From contig WPDH01000017.1 of NCBI GenBank assembly GCA_019137255.1, positions 62,001-126,000 on the forward strand: 64,000 nucleotides of DNA, written 5' to 3'. Within the stretch, counting starts at the first letter, position 1. Each line of letters opens with the position of its first letter. The stretch is from Corinectria fuckeliana (Eukaryota; Ascomycota; Sordariomycetes; Hypocreales; Nectriaceae). Below are positions 1 through 11,373 of this stretch, in pieces. The notes under the pieces were generated by a model. It ran no database searches. It saw only the letters and a program-made list of their open reading frames with translations, and was not told where the DNA came from. A program made the translations under genes and the position numbers.

Positions 1-1010
1 GTCGACACCGTTTTTGCCATTGCGCGTGCCGCGGGGACCGCTAGGGGCGTTGGCGGGAGGCGTGGCCCTCTCAGTGGCCTGGAAGCCACCAATCTTGGGA
101 TAGACCTTGATTAGCCTGCCGTCAGCCTAGAAGAGTGTGTTAGTAAGTTGCTGCGGATAATGAAAGAGGGAGGGGGGGAAACGAACTGTTTTGTCATTAA
201 AAGTCTTGATCACTCGGTCGCCGCCCTCGCGCGACGCAAAGGCCATCTCAACGATGATGATGGGTTTCTCCTTGATAATTTTGCAGCTCACCATCTCGCC
301 GCCAATGGGAGTCATGGCACTCTCAATATCAGCCGCTGTGGTTCCCGGAGCAAAGTTCTGCGCCATGATGCTGTAGGGACCGGCAAGGCCGCGGATAGTG
401 AGACCCATGGGGTTCGTAGGCTTCATGATGTTCACATGCTGGGGTGCATCCGATGAGGCATCCATGCGGTCGACGGCGGCGGACAGGCGCGAGGCACGCT
501 TGTTGGCCTGTTTGGCACCGGGTGCGGTGATACGGGCGCTCAGGGAGCCTCCTCGTGAGCCTCCTCGTGGGCTTCCCCGTATGCTATTGCCATTGACAGC
601 GTGGTGTAGGTCGTGAGTCCATTCGCCATTGACGTTGCCGGCAGGTGGGTTCGGTCGGAGGGCAATAGAGGAGTTGCGCTGCGAGGAGCAAAACAAAAAG
701 TATTAATATCCGGGCTTAACCAGGAACGACATCGGGAGGTGAGCTGTAGTTGTACCTTCTTGACGCCTACACGACTGGCGAGGGACGGGCCTGGCGCGGC
801 CTTGAGCTTCGAGGGGGCGCTCTGGCGGCGGTTCTTGGAGAAGATTCTATCCGCGAGAGCCTCATTCTTCTTCCGCTCACGGCCTAAAAAGGTGGGGAAA
901 TGTATCGTCAGTCGCACGTCGCAGGCCGAGGGCGGAACGCTCGCAGGAGAGGGTCAGGGTCGCTCACCGTCGTTGATGATCTTCTCGAAGTCGGCGGCGA
1001 CCTTGGCCAT
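1..1010 (-). CDS. RRM-domain RNA-binding protein, 3' end outside window
   Basis: Four exons read on the minus strand: 1010-968, 883-756, 678-187 and 126-1. Introns are 967-884, 755-679 and 186-127, all GT-AG with consistent phase. They give 263 residues, and the reading frame runs off the left edge. The N-terminus is basic and Ser/Pro-rich, followed by a short RGG-like stretch (GGSRGGS). A single RRM lies near residues 165-245, with an RNP2-like LTIRGLA and an RNP1-like segment before FNDKTADG. A Pro/Gly/Asn-rich tail starts beyond it. The family suggests RNA binding, probably nuclear, but I cannot name the orthologue. It could be an mRNA-export adaptor of the Yra1/Mlo3 kind or an unrelated RRM protein. 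The ATG at 1010 is the first in frame and begins MAKVAADFEKIINDG. The gene is divergent from the PPR gene at 1533. Confidence 0.75.
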
Positions 1011-1532
1011 GACGGGCAGACAATGGGACGGCGAGCCGCGGAGGAATCGAGCGAGGGAAGGAGGGTCTTGGAGGTCGAGGGATAGATGGAGAGAGGGAAG
1101 GAGAGAGATAGGAGAGAAGGGAGAAGAAAAAGGCCAAGATGAAGCAGTTGCGAGGCTCAAACTGCGCTCAAGCTGGTTGACGTGTTGGCGGAACGGTTTG
1201 TCTCGAGCTTTGTCTGGGAAGCGAGGGAAGAAATGGAGTTGCGACCGCGAAGCGCGTGTCTAATTGGAGAAACGTGGTAACAGGGGGAGGGGTGGCTGTA
1301 GGGCCTCTACTATGTAAGCCTCCCGTGCGGTTGATAAGTAAAGTACTGTATGTACTGCGGCAAGGTGCGGCTACCGTAGTGCCCCCCCGGTGCGAGACGA
1401 TAAGATAACGACCAGTGGTCTCGAAATTTTGGACGGCGCATGTCTAACAGACCAACAGTGCCCCCGTTCGTTCTTCGTGATCTTGCTTTCTCCAAGCTTT
1501 CACCACTATTTCACCCGATCTGACTACTGATC
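1011..1532. promoter_or_regulatory. Divergent intergenic/promoter region
   Basis: 522 bp between the start codons of the RRM gene (minus) and the PPR gene (plus). It should hold both promoters and 5' leaders. Purine-rich (GA) tracts occur on the plus strand around 1040-1150. I see no gene in it and no named regulatory box I would defend. Confidence 0.5.
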
Positions 1533-3953
1533 ATGGCGGAGAGCATCTTGTCCTGCGGCGCTTTCCTGCGCAGGGCAATCCAACAGCTACCGCAACAGCG
1601 GGTCGTTCTTGAAAGGACTGCGCTTCTTCAGACCCGTTCCCTACAACAACAAGCACAGCCTCGGTTCTCCTCGACTACCTCCACGACCACTACCTCATCG
1701 GTTGCCACTCCTTCTCAAGTAACGGCTTCAATAAAGGCCGAAGCGCCGCAAAGTCTCGATCTAGATGCCGTGGATCCCGAGGAACCCACGGTGGCGGCGA
1801 AGAAGGCCAGAGAAAAGTTAGAGCGCGCTGTGAAGAAGAACCTCCCATACTTGGAGGATCCGTGGAAGCTTGGCCAATACGTCAACGATGCGCTCGCTAA
1901 GGATCGGTTCGACGAGGCTCTGCTTCTGACCCAAAAGGCTAGCAACAAGGAGCAGGTGGTGGTGTCTTGGAACCATCTCATCAACTATCAGTTGGAGAAT
2001 CAACAGCTGCGAAAGGCTATCAAGTTATATAACGAGGTCAGTACCTCGGTCGCACTGGCCACCGTCGCATGACTGCTCGCGTACTGACACCCGATGCAGA
2101 TGAAGAAGCGCGCTCAGCTACCCAACATGCAGACCTACAGCATCATGTTCCGTGGATTCGCCAAGTCCCAACACCCCAAGCTGGCCGTCTCCGAGGCCAT
2201 AAGGCATTACCAAATCCTCCTGAAGGATAGCCGCCTCGAGCCGAATTCGATCCACCTCAACGCCGTTCTCAACGTTTGCGGCAGAGCTGGAGATCTGGAG
2301 TCCATGTTCTCCATCGCTGACACCATCAACGAGTCGACGCGAGCCCCGGACTCTTTCACTTACACCACCATCATCAATGCTCTCCGATTCAACGTGTTGG
2401 GTGAAATCAAGGACCTGCCCGAAGAGCAGAAGCACGAAAACATCACCAAGGCCATTGGCCGCGCCAAGACTCTCTGGGAGGAAGCCATTGGAAAGTGGCG
2501 GCAGGGGCGGTTGGTCATTGACGAGGAACTGGTGTGCTCCATGGGCCGGCTACTTCTCATGGCGCCCGATCGTATCCAAAAGCGCGAGGTTCTCGACCTC
2601 ATCGAGCAGACGATGAACATCCCCAACATATCCAAAGCGGAGCTTGTTTCTGCGGCAGACTTCCGAACAAAGGGTCTCGCTCGCGCCAATGCAAAGCTCG
2701 CTCCCCGGATGTCTTGGGTAAAACCCGATCGCAACACACTGGCCTTGGTGCTCACGACGCTGGCGTCCTCCAAGCTGACCACTTGTGGCATCAAGTACTG
2801 GAACGTCCTAGTCCGAGAGCACGGCATTCAGCCTGACATGGACAACTGGATGCGAATGTTCGGCATGCTCAAGGTAGCCAAGGCAAGCGCCCACGCCTGC
2901 GACATTCTTGAAATCGTTCCCGACGAGTACATCAACGCCAAGAACTACCAGATCGCTCTGGAGACCTGTGTGCGCGACAACATCAACCAGAATGCTATCA
3001 AGAACGCCAACAAGGCGCTCAATTCTATGATGGAGAGACTCAAGGTCCCGGACCCCCATGCCATGCGCCTCTTCCTCCGCGTCTCTCTCGTCAGCCATTA
3101 CCAACTCCGCGCCCGATCCGAGAAAGGCGATGTGGACGGCGCCAAGCGTGACTACGGCATGCAAATCACCGAGGCCCTGGCCCGCCTCTGGGACCCGTAC
3201 CGCAAGCTCCACAATCACTACTTCAACGTGGTTAAGCCCAAGGACGACAAGGCTCAGGCTATTCTCTACAATGATAAGCGCGAGGTCATTGCTCTCGCCC
3301 GCATCATGTACGGCGCCTTCAACAAGGTCATCCAGCAGGGCATGCTCCCGGAAGCCGACCTGAAAGAGATCCGTCCTATTGGCGCCCGCATCAACCGTGA
3401 GATTCATACCTTCTTCGCCAACCGCGAGGAGCTCGAGCCCAACTTGCGCAAGTCAAAGGGCCGCGGCACCGCTGAGGAGGACATGTCCGAGTATGAGCCA
3501 ATTCTGGGCGGTGACTTTGAGTGGGATACTACGCAGGCCGGCCGGCCCACTGCGGACCGCCGAGACCGCCGTACGGGAGAGGACAGGCCGAGATCCAGAT
3601 TCGGTGATGAGCGATGGGAACCCCGCATGGGCGGAGACAAGCCCAGGTCAAGATGGGGGGATGGCCAAAGAGAGTCTCGTACGGGAGAAGACAAACCCAG
3701 ATCGAGATGGGGGAACGATCGTTCCCGCACAGGAGAAGAAACCCCCAAGGCAAGATGGAGTGATGAACGACGAGCGTCCCGAATGGGCGGAGACGGGCCT
3801 AGATCCAGGTTCGGTGACGAGCGACGAGACTCTCGCCCGGGCGAGGATAAGCCATGGTCGGTACGGCGAGCTGAACGCAAAGACCATCATTCTCCCCGTG
3901 AGCTGAGCGGAGTAAACTACCCCCACCAGCGACGCGCCTCCTTGCCGTGGTGA
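1533..3953 (+). CDS. Mitochondrial pentatricopeptide-repeat (PPR) protein with arginine-rich repeat tail
   Basis: Two exons, 1533-2036 and 2100-3953, joined in phase 0 across a 63-nt intron, give 785 residues. The N-terminus is basic and Ser/Gln-rich with no acidic residues before position 27, which fits a mitochondrial presequence. Helical PPR-like repeats follow; clear ones read MQTYSIMFRGFAKS and SIHLNAVLNVCGRAGD, at about residues 175-260. Fungal PPR proteins of this type bind organellar RNA and act in mitochondrial RNA maturation, stability or translation (family knowledge). I cannot assign a precise orthologue such as Ccm1 or Cya5. The last 120 residues are unusual: five to six degenerate copies of an 18-residue unit of the form GEDKPRSRFGDERxxSRxG, so this part is arginine-, glycine- and aspartate-rich and probably disordered. 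Confidence 0.8.
3530..3880 (+). repeat. Degenerate tandem coding repeat (about 54-nt unit) in the PPR gene tail
   Basis: Five to six imperfect copies of an 18-codon unit with a core like DKPRSRWGD. They diverge at the DNA level but keep the R/G/D periodicity. They lie wholly within the C-terminus of the PPR protein. Confidence 0.75.
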
Positions 3954-4506
3954 ACGACGTCTGTATGATAATATGTACTGATATATGGCTTGTGGGATAC
4001 TCGAGATCTGGGTATTGATTTGATGACATGTAATTCATATGAAGAAAAAAGCATTGCTGGCTAGAGGACGCGGAGTTCGGCTAGTTGCTGGGGTTTCACT
4101 AGCATCGCACGGCTAGATAGATGTAACTGTAACGATATACAAACATCCCTTCGATTTCTTGGCTATCAATTCTGAATGTCCCATGAATCAGGCGCATCTC
4201 CATGGCATTGTGATGGCACCTCTATTACATTGGTATGCTAAACTACCTGGACTAAGAAGAAGAAACCGCTGACGCATACGGCCTTCACTAATGTTGCACA
4301 CAACCCCTTGAACCAATCCCGTACTTCAAGTCCGGCCTACTAGATCAGCGACACTGAGGAGCCAGCTAAGCTCGGCGTAGTGTGTTGACAGAGATTGCTG
4401 GTGCGTTTCTTGAGTACCATGCACCGAGGCGCTGGGAACCCGCTTGAAGATCCTCGACACTAACAGGCAAAGGAGCAGACGTGTTGCCTGATTTCGACTC
4501 TTCGAT
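3954..4506. other. Intergenic, convergent 3' regions
   Basis: 553 bp between the stop codons of the PPR gene (plus) and the unrecognised gene (minus). It should contain both 3' UTRs. Only short open frames occur and I see nothing else. Confidence 0.5.
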
Positions 4507-5877
4507 CTATGCCCTAATGTAAACCAATGGTTCACCACGTGTGAGTTCGCTCTCAGGATGCAACGATATAGATGGGATTCTGGATGGAAGACTTAGTGTG
4601 GTGACTGAGAGGGATGGCGATTCGGGGGGCATGCCAGGGGTAATATAACATCTTGCCCGGCAAGACACGAGGCTGTCTAGGTCCTCTTGAGCCTTATGCA
4701 AAAAGTAGGGGCCGTGCGCAGTGTGGGGGGCGTCCTGGTCGAGCCATACTCCTTCTACCATCTTCCGACCAACTTCCGAAACAACCACTGGACACAAAGA
4801 GATATTAGACAGACGTCTGGTCCTTCTAAGGTTCGGCAGTGTCGAAATTATCGTCGCAGGGGGGTTCTGAGGGGGGTCTCTAAGACCAAGCGATTGTTCC
4901 AAGATCTTGTCAACTTGATGCGCGGGTACCCCTCCCCCGTCTCTGAGACGACAACATGCTTGGGATTTACAGGACTGACAAGTAGGGGTTGTGGGGTTTT
5001 CGGAAATCATTGCCTTGGATTCTGTCACTGAGTCCTCTGCCAATGTTCCGGGCTTGAGTCCTAGTCGAAACCAACTTGGTAGGGTTGATGCAACATGAAC
5101 ATCCCCAGGAACAGTTTCGTGGTACAAAGGCACGAGGCGGCGGCTTTTGCGTACTGCCAAGGACCGGGCAGAGCCATACTTGATGTCGATGTCATCGGCG
5201 GCCTTCTCCAGAGCGCTCCGAAAAGTGGACGATCTGCATAGATTTCCCAGGTGTAATCCGGATAAGACATCAAGCTGTGGAGGATCAGGCATCGTAGTAG
5301 GCCAGAGTTCCTCTTTTCCTATGTCGCAACTGATTTTGGGTGGTTCATACTCGGGGGAAATGGGTTCAGGCATGTGCTTTCGTGCGTCGGGGGTGGTGGT
5401 TCTATCACGAGCCCATCTCGTCCTGATGCTCTGGAATGCATCACTTATACTCTTGCGACGACGTGCTGTTGCCAGATGTCGCGTTACTAGCAGCCGTGTT
5501 AGTAGGCAGGGCACGGTGACTTGGCGCCGAGATGTTAACTTGCTAGATTCCTCCCAAGCTGAGTCAGTCGTGTCAGAGCTGGCTTCTTGTTTCGAAGTTT
5601 GCTGGGGCATTTTCCGAAGCCTTGCTGCTAGTGAAGACATCTAGTCTCGGCGAGCAGGGAAATCCGGGTCGTCCTCGTTGCCTGATTGCAGTTGCTCCGT
5701 AGCCGAAGAATGACTGCTCCTATCGCCTTTCTCGCGGCGAAACAGCCGGGCTTGACGACGAGGGCTTACAAGCTTCCAGAGGTGCAGGCGAGATGGGCTG
5801 CCGAGCGAAGATTGGCCACTCTCTGGCATCTGGCATTCGTCGGCGGGTGGTTCGTTGACTCCCACGTGTGTAGGCAT
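4507..5877 (-). CDS. Unrecognised protein, possibly two exons across an in-frame TAG
   Basis: A 377-codon open frame runs from ATG 5640 to 4507 on the minus strand. Immediately upstream, in the same frame and separated only by one TAG at 5643-5641, lies another open stretch with ATG at 5877. A strong donor (GTAAGC, 5769-5764) falls in that upstream stretch, and the TAG itself supplies an acceptor. A 129-nt intron at 5769-5641 would join exons 5877-5770 and 5640-4507 in phase 0 into a 413-residue protein. Otherwise translation starts at 5640, or the TAG is a nonsense change. The product is basic, Ser/Arg/Pro-rich and has no membrane segment. One cysteine cluster reads CQSCKSQACC, near the middle. 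I recognise no family, and it may be lineage-restricted. It is divergent from POL1. Confidence 0.45.
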
Positions 5878-6751
5878 ACTGTAAAATAGAAACGAATATC
5901 AACGATAGAGAGGGAAAAGCTCTATTAGTCTCGTGCCGGACGAAACTCAGCGTATACCAAGACCCAAAAGCCAAAGTGATGGCGAGTTGCGAGTTGGGAA
6001 GAAGTGAGGATGAAACAAGTTAAATGACGAACGGAATCGAAGCAGCCCTTGAGGAGTCTCTTGCCCCATGGACGAGAAAGCCGTATGGATATTTACCTTC
6101 CTAGGAAAGAGCAGTATGCCTAGACAGCTTTGCAGGGGAAGTTGCGATATTGACTATTCTAGGTTAGTACCTGTAGTATCGAGCGAGCTATCCCGTTGGT
6201 CTGTGTAAGGTAGGTAGGTACCTAGTTAGGTAGACTAGGTAGGTACTGTATTGACCTATCAGCTCGGAGTTAGGAGAAGGGCTATAAGTGAGGTCATAAC
6301 AAGACCTGTCACTGGGTGGCTCCCCCATGTCAGTGTCAGCCGGTATCTAGGTACTTAGCACAGTGAGAGCCAGAGCCCCACAGACAGTCTCTCACTGTGC
6401 TCGCTGTGGAGGAACTCTGCCCCCAAAGTACCTTCCTACCTTCCTCCCTACTAGTAAGTACCCCACGGTGCACCGCCACACGGCTCTCAGTGCAGGCCAC
6501 AGGCCACAGGCACTTTACGGATGCCCCACATGCGACACGAAAACGCGATACCCAGAACGCGACAACGCGTCCACTGCCGCTTGGTCACTTTTCTGTACCA
6601 GGGGGTCAAGCACTCGTGCCTCTACCGTCCATCACTCTGGCACTCTCGCTCACCAACTCGAACAATTGACAGACAACTCCACCGCTCTCCCCAAACGAAA
6701 CAACTACTCCATTGATGCTTGATATGACATCGTCCTAAGCTCAGATCCGCC
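5878..6751. promoter_or_regulatory. Divergent promoter region upstream of POL1
   Basis: 874 bp between the two start codons. It contains tracts of TAGGTAGGTACC-like repeats near 6208-6250 and again near 6345-6450. The cell-cycle box cluster in it is listed separately. No gene is visible. Confidence 0.5.
6536..6570 (+). promoter_or_regulatory. G1/S box cluster: SCB (CACGAAAA) plus three MCB-like ACGCG elements
   Basis: A perfect SCB sequence CACGAAAA (6536-6543) runs directly into ACGCGA (6543-6548). A second ACGCGA (6557-6562) and a palindromic ACGCGT (6565-6570) follow. The cluster sits 180-215 bp upstream of the POL1 start codon. In yeasts these boxes bind SBF and MBF, and MBF drives S-phase genes including the DNA polymerase alpha gene (established knowledge). 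The motifs are seen in the sequence; regulation of this gene by an MBF/SBF homologue is inferred. Confidence 0.6.
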
Positions 6752-9700
6752 ATGTCGAAGCCCAACCACCGGGCCAGGCTCGCTGAGCTCCGTGCCCTTC
6801 GCCAGTCTGGCAAGAAGGCCTTTGACACCTACCAGGTCGACGACGTCGCCAATCTCTACGACGAGGTTGATGACGCCGGCTACAAGAAGATTGTCCGTGA
6901 TCGGCTTGACCAGGACGACTTCGTCGTCGACGACAACGGCGAGGGTTACGCCGACGATGGCCGCGAGGAGTGGGACCGCGTTCAGACTTACGACGATGAC
7001 AGCGATGAGGATGATAGACAAGTCCGTGGTCGACCAAGCAAAGCCGGTGAGTTTATATTACAGCCATCCACTGCAGACTCCCTTCCCACTCACACGAAAC
7101 GCAGCCAAGAAGACCCGCCAAGATGAACAAGCGAAACGAGATGCCAACGACAAAGATATCAGCGAATACTTCACCAAGGGTGCCGGAAAAGCACAACCTA
7201 AGCCTAAGGTAAGAGAATACATTATTCAACCATACCAGTGCTCTCGACTGACTCGTACCATAGGTGGTAAAGACCAAGGCCGACGACGATTTCCTCTCCG
7301 ACCTACTCGGTGAGGTCGACACCAACATCCCCGCCCCAGCCCCTCGTGTGTCAAAAATCGAGAGATCCGGCGAGCGCCGCAAGTTTCGAGCTCTATCCCC
7401 TGCTCCGGACCCTATTCCCAAGAAAAAGAGGATGCTGGACACGCGGCTACCATCCCCCCCACCCGCAACGCTGGACAGCGACGACGGCTTCATTCCTCCC
7501 CTCGACGATGAGCCTATCGACGTAAACGACGTGCCCATGAGCGACCCGGCACCCTCCTCCCCAGCTGCTAAGGCTGCTCAACGGAAAGCCCACATAAAGC
7601 AAGAACCGAAAGACGACGAAGATGAGGACATGTTGGAGGTAGCCCATGCGGGTGCCATCAATACAGCTAGTGTCAACATGACGAGCTCTCGGCCGATCAA
7701 GAAACTCCTTAAGAAAGAGACTTATCCTACGCCTGGTAGTTCCTCCCCAGTTAAGGCTCCCAGCAACTCAGTAGACTCGTCATCATGGAACGCGCTCACT
7801 GAGAGACTAAACATCGTCTCCAGCTCGCCAGCAGAGACTAGGGGTATCGGCAAGATTGACCACCAGGACGCCATTGAAGAGGATGGAAGCCTCAACTTTT
7901 TCTGGACTGACTACACAGAAGTCAACGGCAGCCTGTGCTTGTTTGGCAAGGTTCTCAACAAGAAGACGAAATCCTACGTTAGCTGCTTTGTTAAGGTTGA
8001 CAACATCTTAAGGAAGCTGTACTTCCTGCCCCGCCAAAATCGAGTGCGCCAAGGCGAAGAGACAGGAGTAGAGGTTGAGATGATGAATGTCTACGACGAG
8101 GTTGACGAAATGATGACCAAGATGAATGTGGGCATGTACAAGATCAAGGCTTGCACCCGAAAGTATGCCTTTGAGCTGCCAGGCGTCCCCAGGGAGGCGC
8201 AGTACATGAAGCTCCTCTACCCATACACAAGTATGTCATCATGGAACCCTATCTTGCCAGTTGTAACATTTGCTAACTATCTCGAAAGAGCCCCAGGTTA
8301 ACCCGGACGCCCCTGGAGAGACGTACTCACATGTATTTGGCACCAACACCGCCCTCTTCGAGCAGTTTGTCCTCTGGAAGAACATCATGGGCCCTTGCTG
8401 GCTCAAGATTGAGGATGCCAACTTTAGCAGCATCAAGAATGCTTCCCACTGCAAACTTGAGGTGCTAGCTGAGCACCCCAACATGATCTCCACATTGAGC
8501 GACTCCGACAACCTCGACGCACCTCCCTTGACTCTCATGAGTATTGCCCTGCGAACCGCATACAACGCAAAAGAGAACAAGCAAGAGATATTGGCCATCA
8601 GCGCTAGAATATACGAGAAAGTCTTACTCAGTGACACCACTCCTGCGGAGAAGCTTCCCAGCCGAAGCTTTACAGTCATTCGACCGCACGGACAGGGCTT
8701 CCCCTTGGGGTTTGACCAGGTCGCAAGGCAGAGGAACCGTGGCCTTCTGGTCCTGAAGAAGCAAGAATCGGATATCCTGAACTTCTTTTTGGCTCAGGTG
8801 GATGTTGCGGATCCAGATGTCATTCTCGGCCACCAACTTGAGGGTGTTGATTACAGCATTCTGCTGAACCGACTACACGAGAAAAAGATCCATCAATGGT
8901 CACGGCTTGGCAGATTCCGCAGGAGTGAGTGGCCAGCCTCTATTGGTAAGACAGGCGGCAATGTCTTTGCAGAGCGCCAGGTCATTGCTGGTCGTCTTCT
9001 TTGCGATCTCGCCAACGATGCTGGAAAGTCGGTGATGATCAAGTGTCAGTCCTGGAGCTTGACCGAGATGTGCAGCCTCTATCTCTCTGGAGACAATCGT
9101 CGCCGTGAATTTGACAACGAGGCCGCGCTGAGCAGCTGGGCCAAGGAAAAACAGGGCTTCATGGACTACGTGACACATATGGAAGCCGATACCTACTACA
9201 TTGCTGCTTTATCATTGGGTGTGCAGATGCTGCCTCTGACGAAGGTTCTGACAAACCTAGCAGGCAATTCATGGGCCAGAACTCTTACTGGAACCCGAGC
9301 GGAACGGAACGAGTACATTCTGCTGCACGAATTTTACCGCAACAAGTACATCTGTCCGGACAAGCAGACGTTCCGTGGTCGCCAGAGGGCCGAGGAGGAA
9401 CAACGTGAGGGAGGAGCTGCAGATGGCAAGAAGAAGGACAAGTACAAAGGTGGTCTCGTTTTCGAGCCAGAGAAGGGTCTGTATGACAAATTTGTGCTTG
9501 TCATGGATTTCAACTCTCTGTACCCATCCATCATCCAGGAGTACAACATCTGCTTCACCACAGTGGATAGAACAGCGGGCTCGGTAAGCATGGCGCATAT
9601 TTCTTATCGATGGGTCATCTCAAAGGCTAACCTTCCACTCCTTAGGCCGAGGATGAGGAAGCGGTTCCAGAGGTTCCTACGAACCAAGCTCAGGGCATCC

Positions 9701-11373
9701 TTCCAAAGCTCATTGCCACACTTGTCAGCCGGCGTCGCCAAGTCAAGAGTCTGATGAAGGACAAGAACGCCACCCCCGAGGAACTCGCTACGTGGGATAT
9801 CAAGCAGTTGGCTCTAAAGCTCACTGCCAACTCTATGTACGGATGCTTGGGTTACACGAAGTCTCGCTTCTACGCTCGCCCTCTAGCTGTTTTGACGACA
9901 TTCAAGGGCCGTGAGATTCTCCGCAGCACCAAGGAGCTTGCGGAGAGCAAGTCTTTGCAGGTCATCTACGGAGACACTGACTCTGTCATGATCAACGCCA
10001 ATGTTGACAATGTCGCCGATGCCCTCAAGGTTGGGCATGAGTTCAAGAAGGCGGTCAACGACCAGTACAAGCTGCTGGAGATTGATATCGACAACATCTT
10101 CCGCCGCATCCTCCTTCAGGCGAAGAAGAAGTATGCCGCCATCAACCTCGTCGAGAAGGATGGCAAGTACGTGGAGAAGATGGAGGTCAAGGGTCTTGAT
10201 ATGAAGCGTCGAGAGTACTGCGCGCTGTCCAAGGAAATCTCGCAGCACCTCCTCGACGAGATACTTTCCGGGGATGACACAGAGGCCTCTGTGGCGCGCA
10301 TCCACGAGTATCTCCGGGAAATGGCCGGCAAGATGCGTGAACAGATGATCCCAACTCCAAAGTACATCATCTACACGCAGCTCGGTAAGGCGCCCACGGA
10401 GTATCCCAACGCCGATTCCATGCCCCAGGTGCAGGTAGCGCTTCGCGAGCTGGCTCGCAGCAAGAATGTTCGCAAGGGCGATGTCATCTCCTACATCACC
10501 TGTGGTGATGGCAAGAGCTCCGAACCAGCTCCCAAGCGAGCCTTTGCTCCTTCGGATCTGAAGGCAGACTCTAGTCTTGTCCCTGACGTTGAGTGGTACA
10601 TCAGCAAGCAGATATTCCCTCCTGTCGAGCGTCTCTGTGCCAACATTGCCGGAACCTCAACGTCGCAGTTGGCTGAGCAGCTCGGCCTGGATGTCCGCCG
10701 CTACAACTCGATCCAGAACCATCAGAACGGCTCCAGCAACGATCTTGAGATCCACCCCCTTGACTCCCAGATTCCTGACGAAGTTCGCTTCGCCGAATGC
10801 GCACGCCTCTCTCTGCGATGCCGCAAGTGCAAGGCCAGCTCTCCGTTCGAGGGTCTCGCCGCATCTCCCGACCGCGTCGCTGCGACAGGCGTGGCCTGCG
10901 GCGGCTGCAGCGCGTCTATTTCTACCCTGTCCATTGTAGCACAAGTCGAGCACGCTGTTCGCGCCGAGACAACTCGCTACTACGAGGGCTGGCTCGTCTG
11001 TGACGACTCCCAGTGCGGCAACCGCACTCGTCAAATGAACGTCTACGGCACGCGGTGCCTAGGGCCTAAGGGGCTCGCACGGGACTGTCTCGGCCGCATG
11101 CGCTATGAGTACACCGAGAAGGCCATCTACAACCAGCTCTTGTACTTTGCCAGCCTTTGGGATGTCGAGAAGGCGCGCACCAGGGCCTCATCCGAGACGG
11201 ACGATATAACTCGCCAGGACCGCGACAAGATTCTTGCCCTGGCCGAGCACAACCGCGTACGGTTCAGCACCGTCAAGGGCGTTGTGGACAGGTACCTCGA
11301 CAAGTGCGGCCGCCAATGGGTCGCTATGGACACTCTGTTTGTCAAGCTTGGATTCAATAAGCCGCTGGCATGA
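6752..11373 (+). CDS. POL1: DNA polymerase alpha catalytic subunit
   Basis: Five exons: 6752-7046, 7105-7208, 7264-8230, 8289-9583 and 9646-11373, all in phase, 1462 residues. This is the family-B polymerase that extends RNA primers in the Pol alpha-primase complex at replication origins and on lagging strands. The N-terminal p180 segment is acidic and disordered (about residues 1-290). The exonuclease-like and palm regions follow. Polymerase motif A is DFNSLYPSII (near 861), motif B KLTANSMYG (near 945) and motif C YGDTDSV (near 994). The C-terminus has two cysteine clusters: CRKCKASS with a later CGGC (about 1275-1310), and CDDSQCGNRT with further cysteines (about 1340-1375). These are the Zn modules that bind the B subunit. 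The length matches the fungal family. No domain is missing and all three catalytic motifs are intact. A G1/S promoter cluster lies upstream. Confidence 0.97.

Noticed and set aside
2808..3407. 199-codon open frame on the minus strand within the PPR gene
   Set aside because: Antisense shadow; codon bias and homology support the plus-strand frame.
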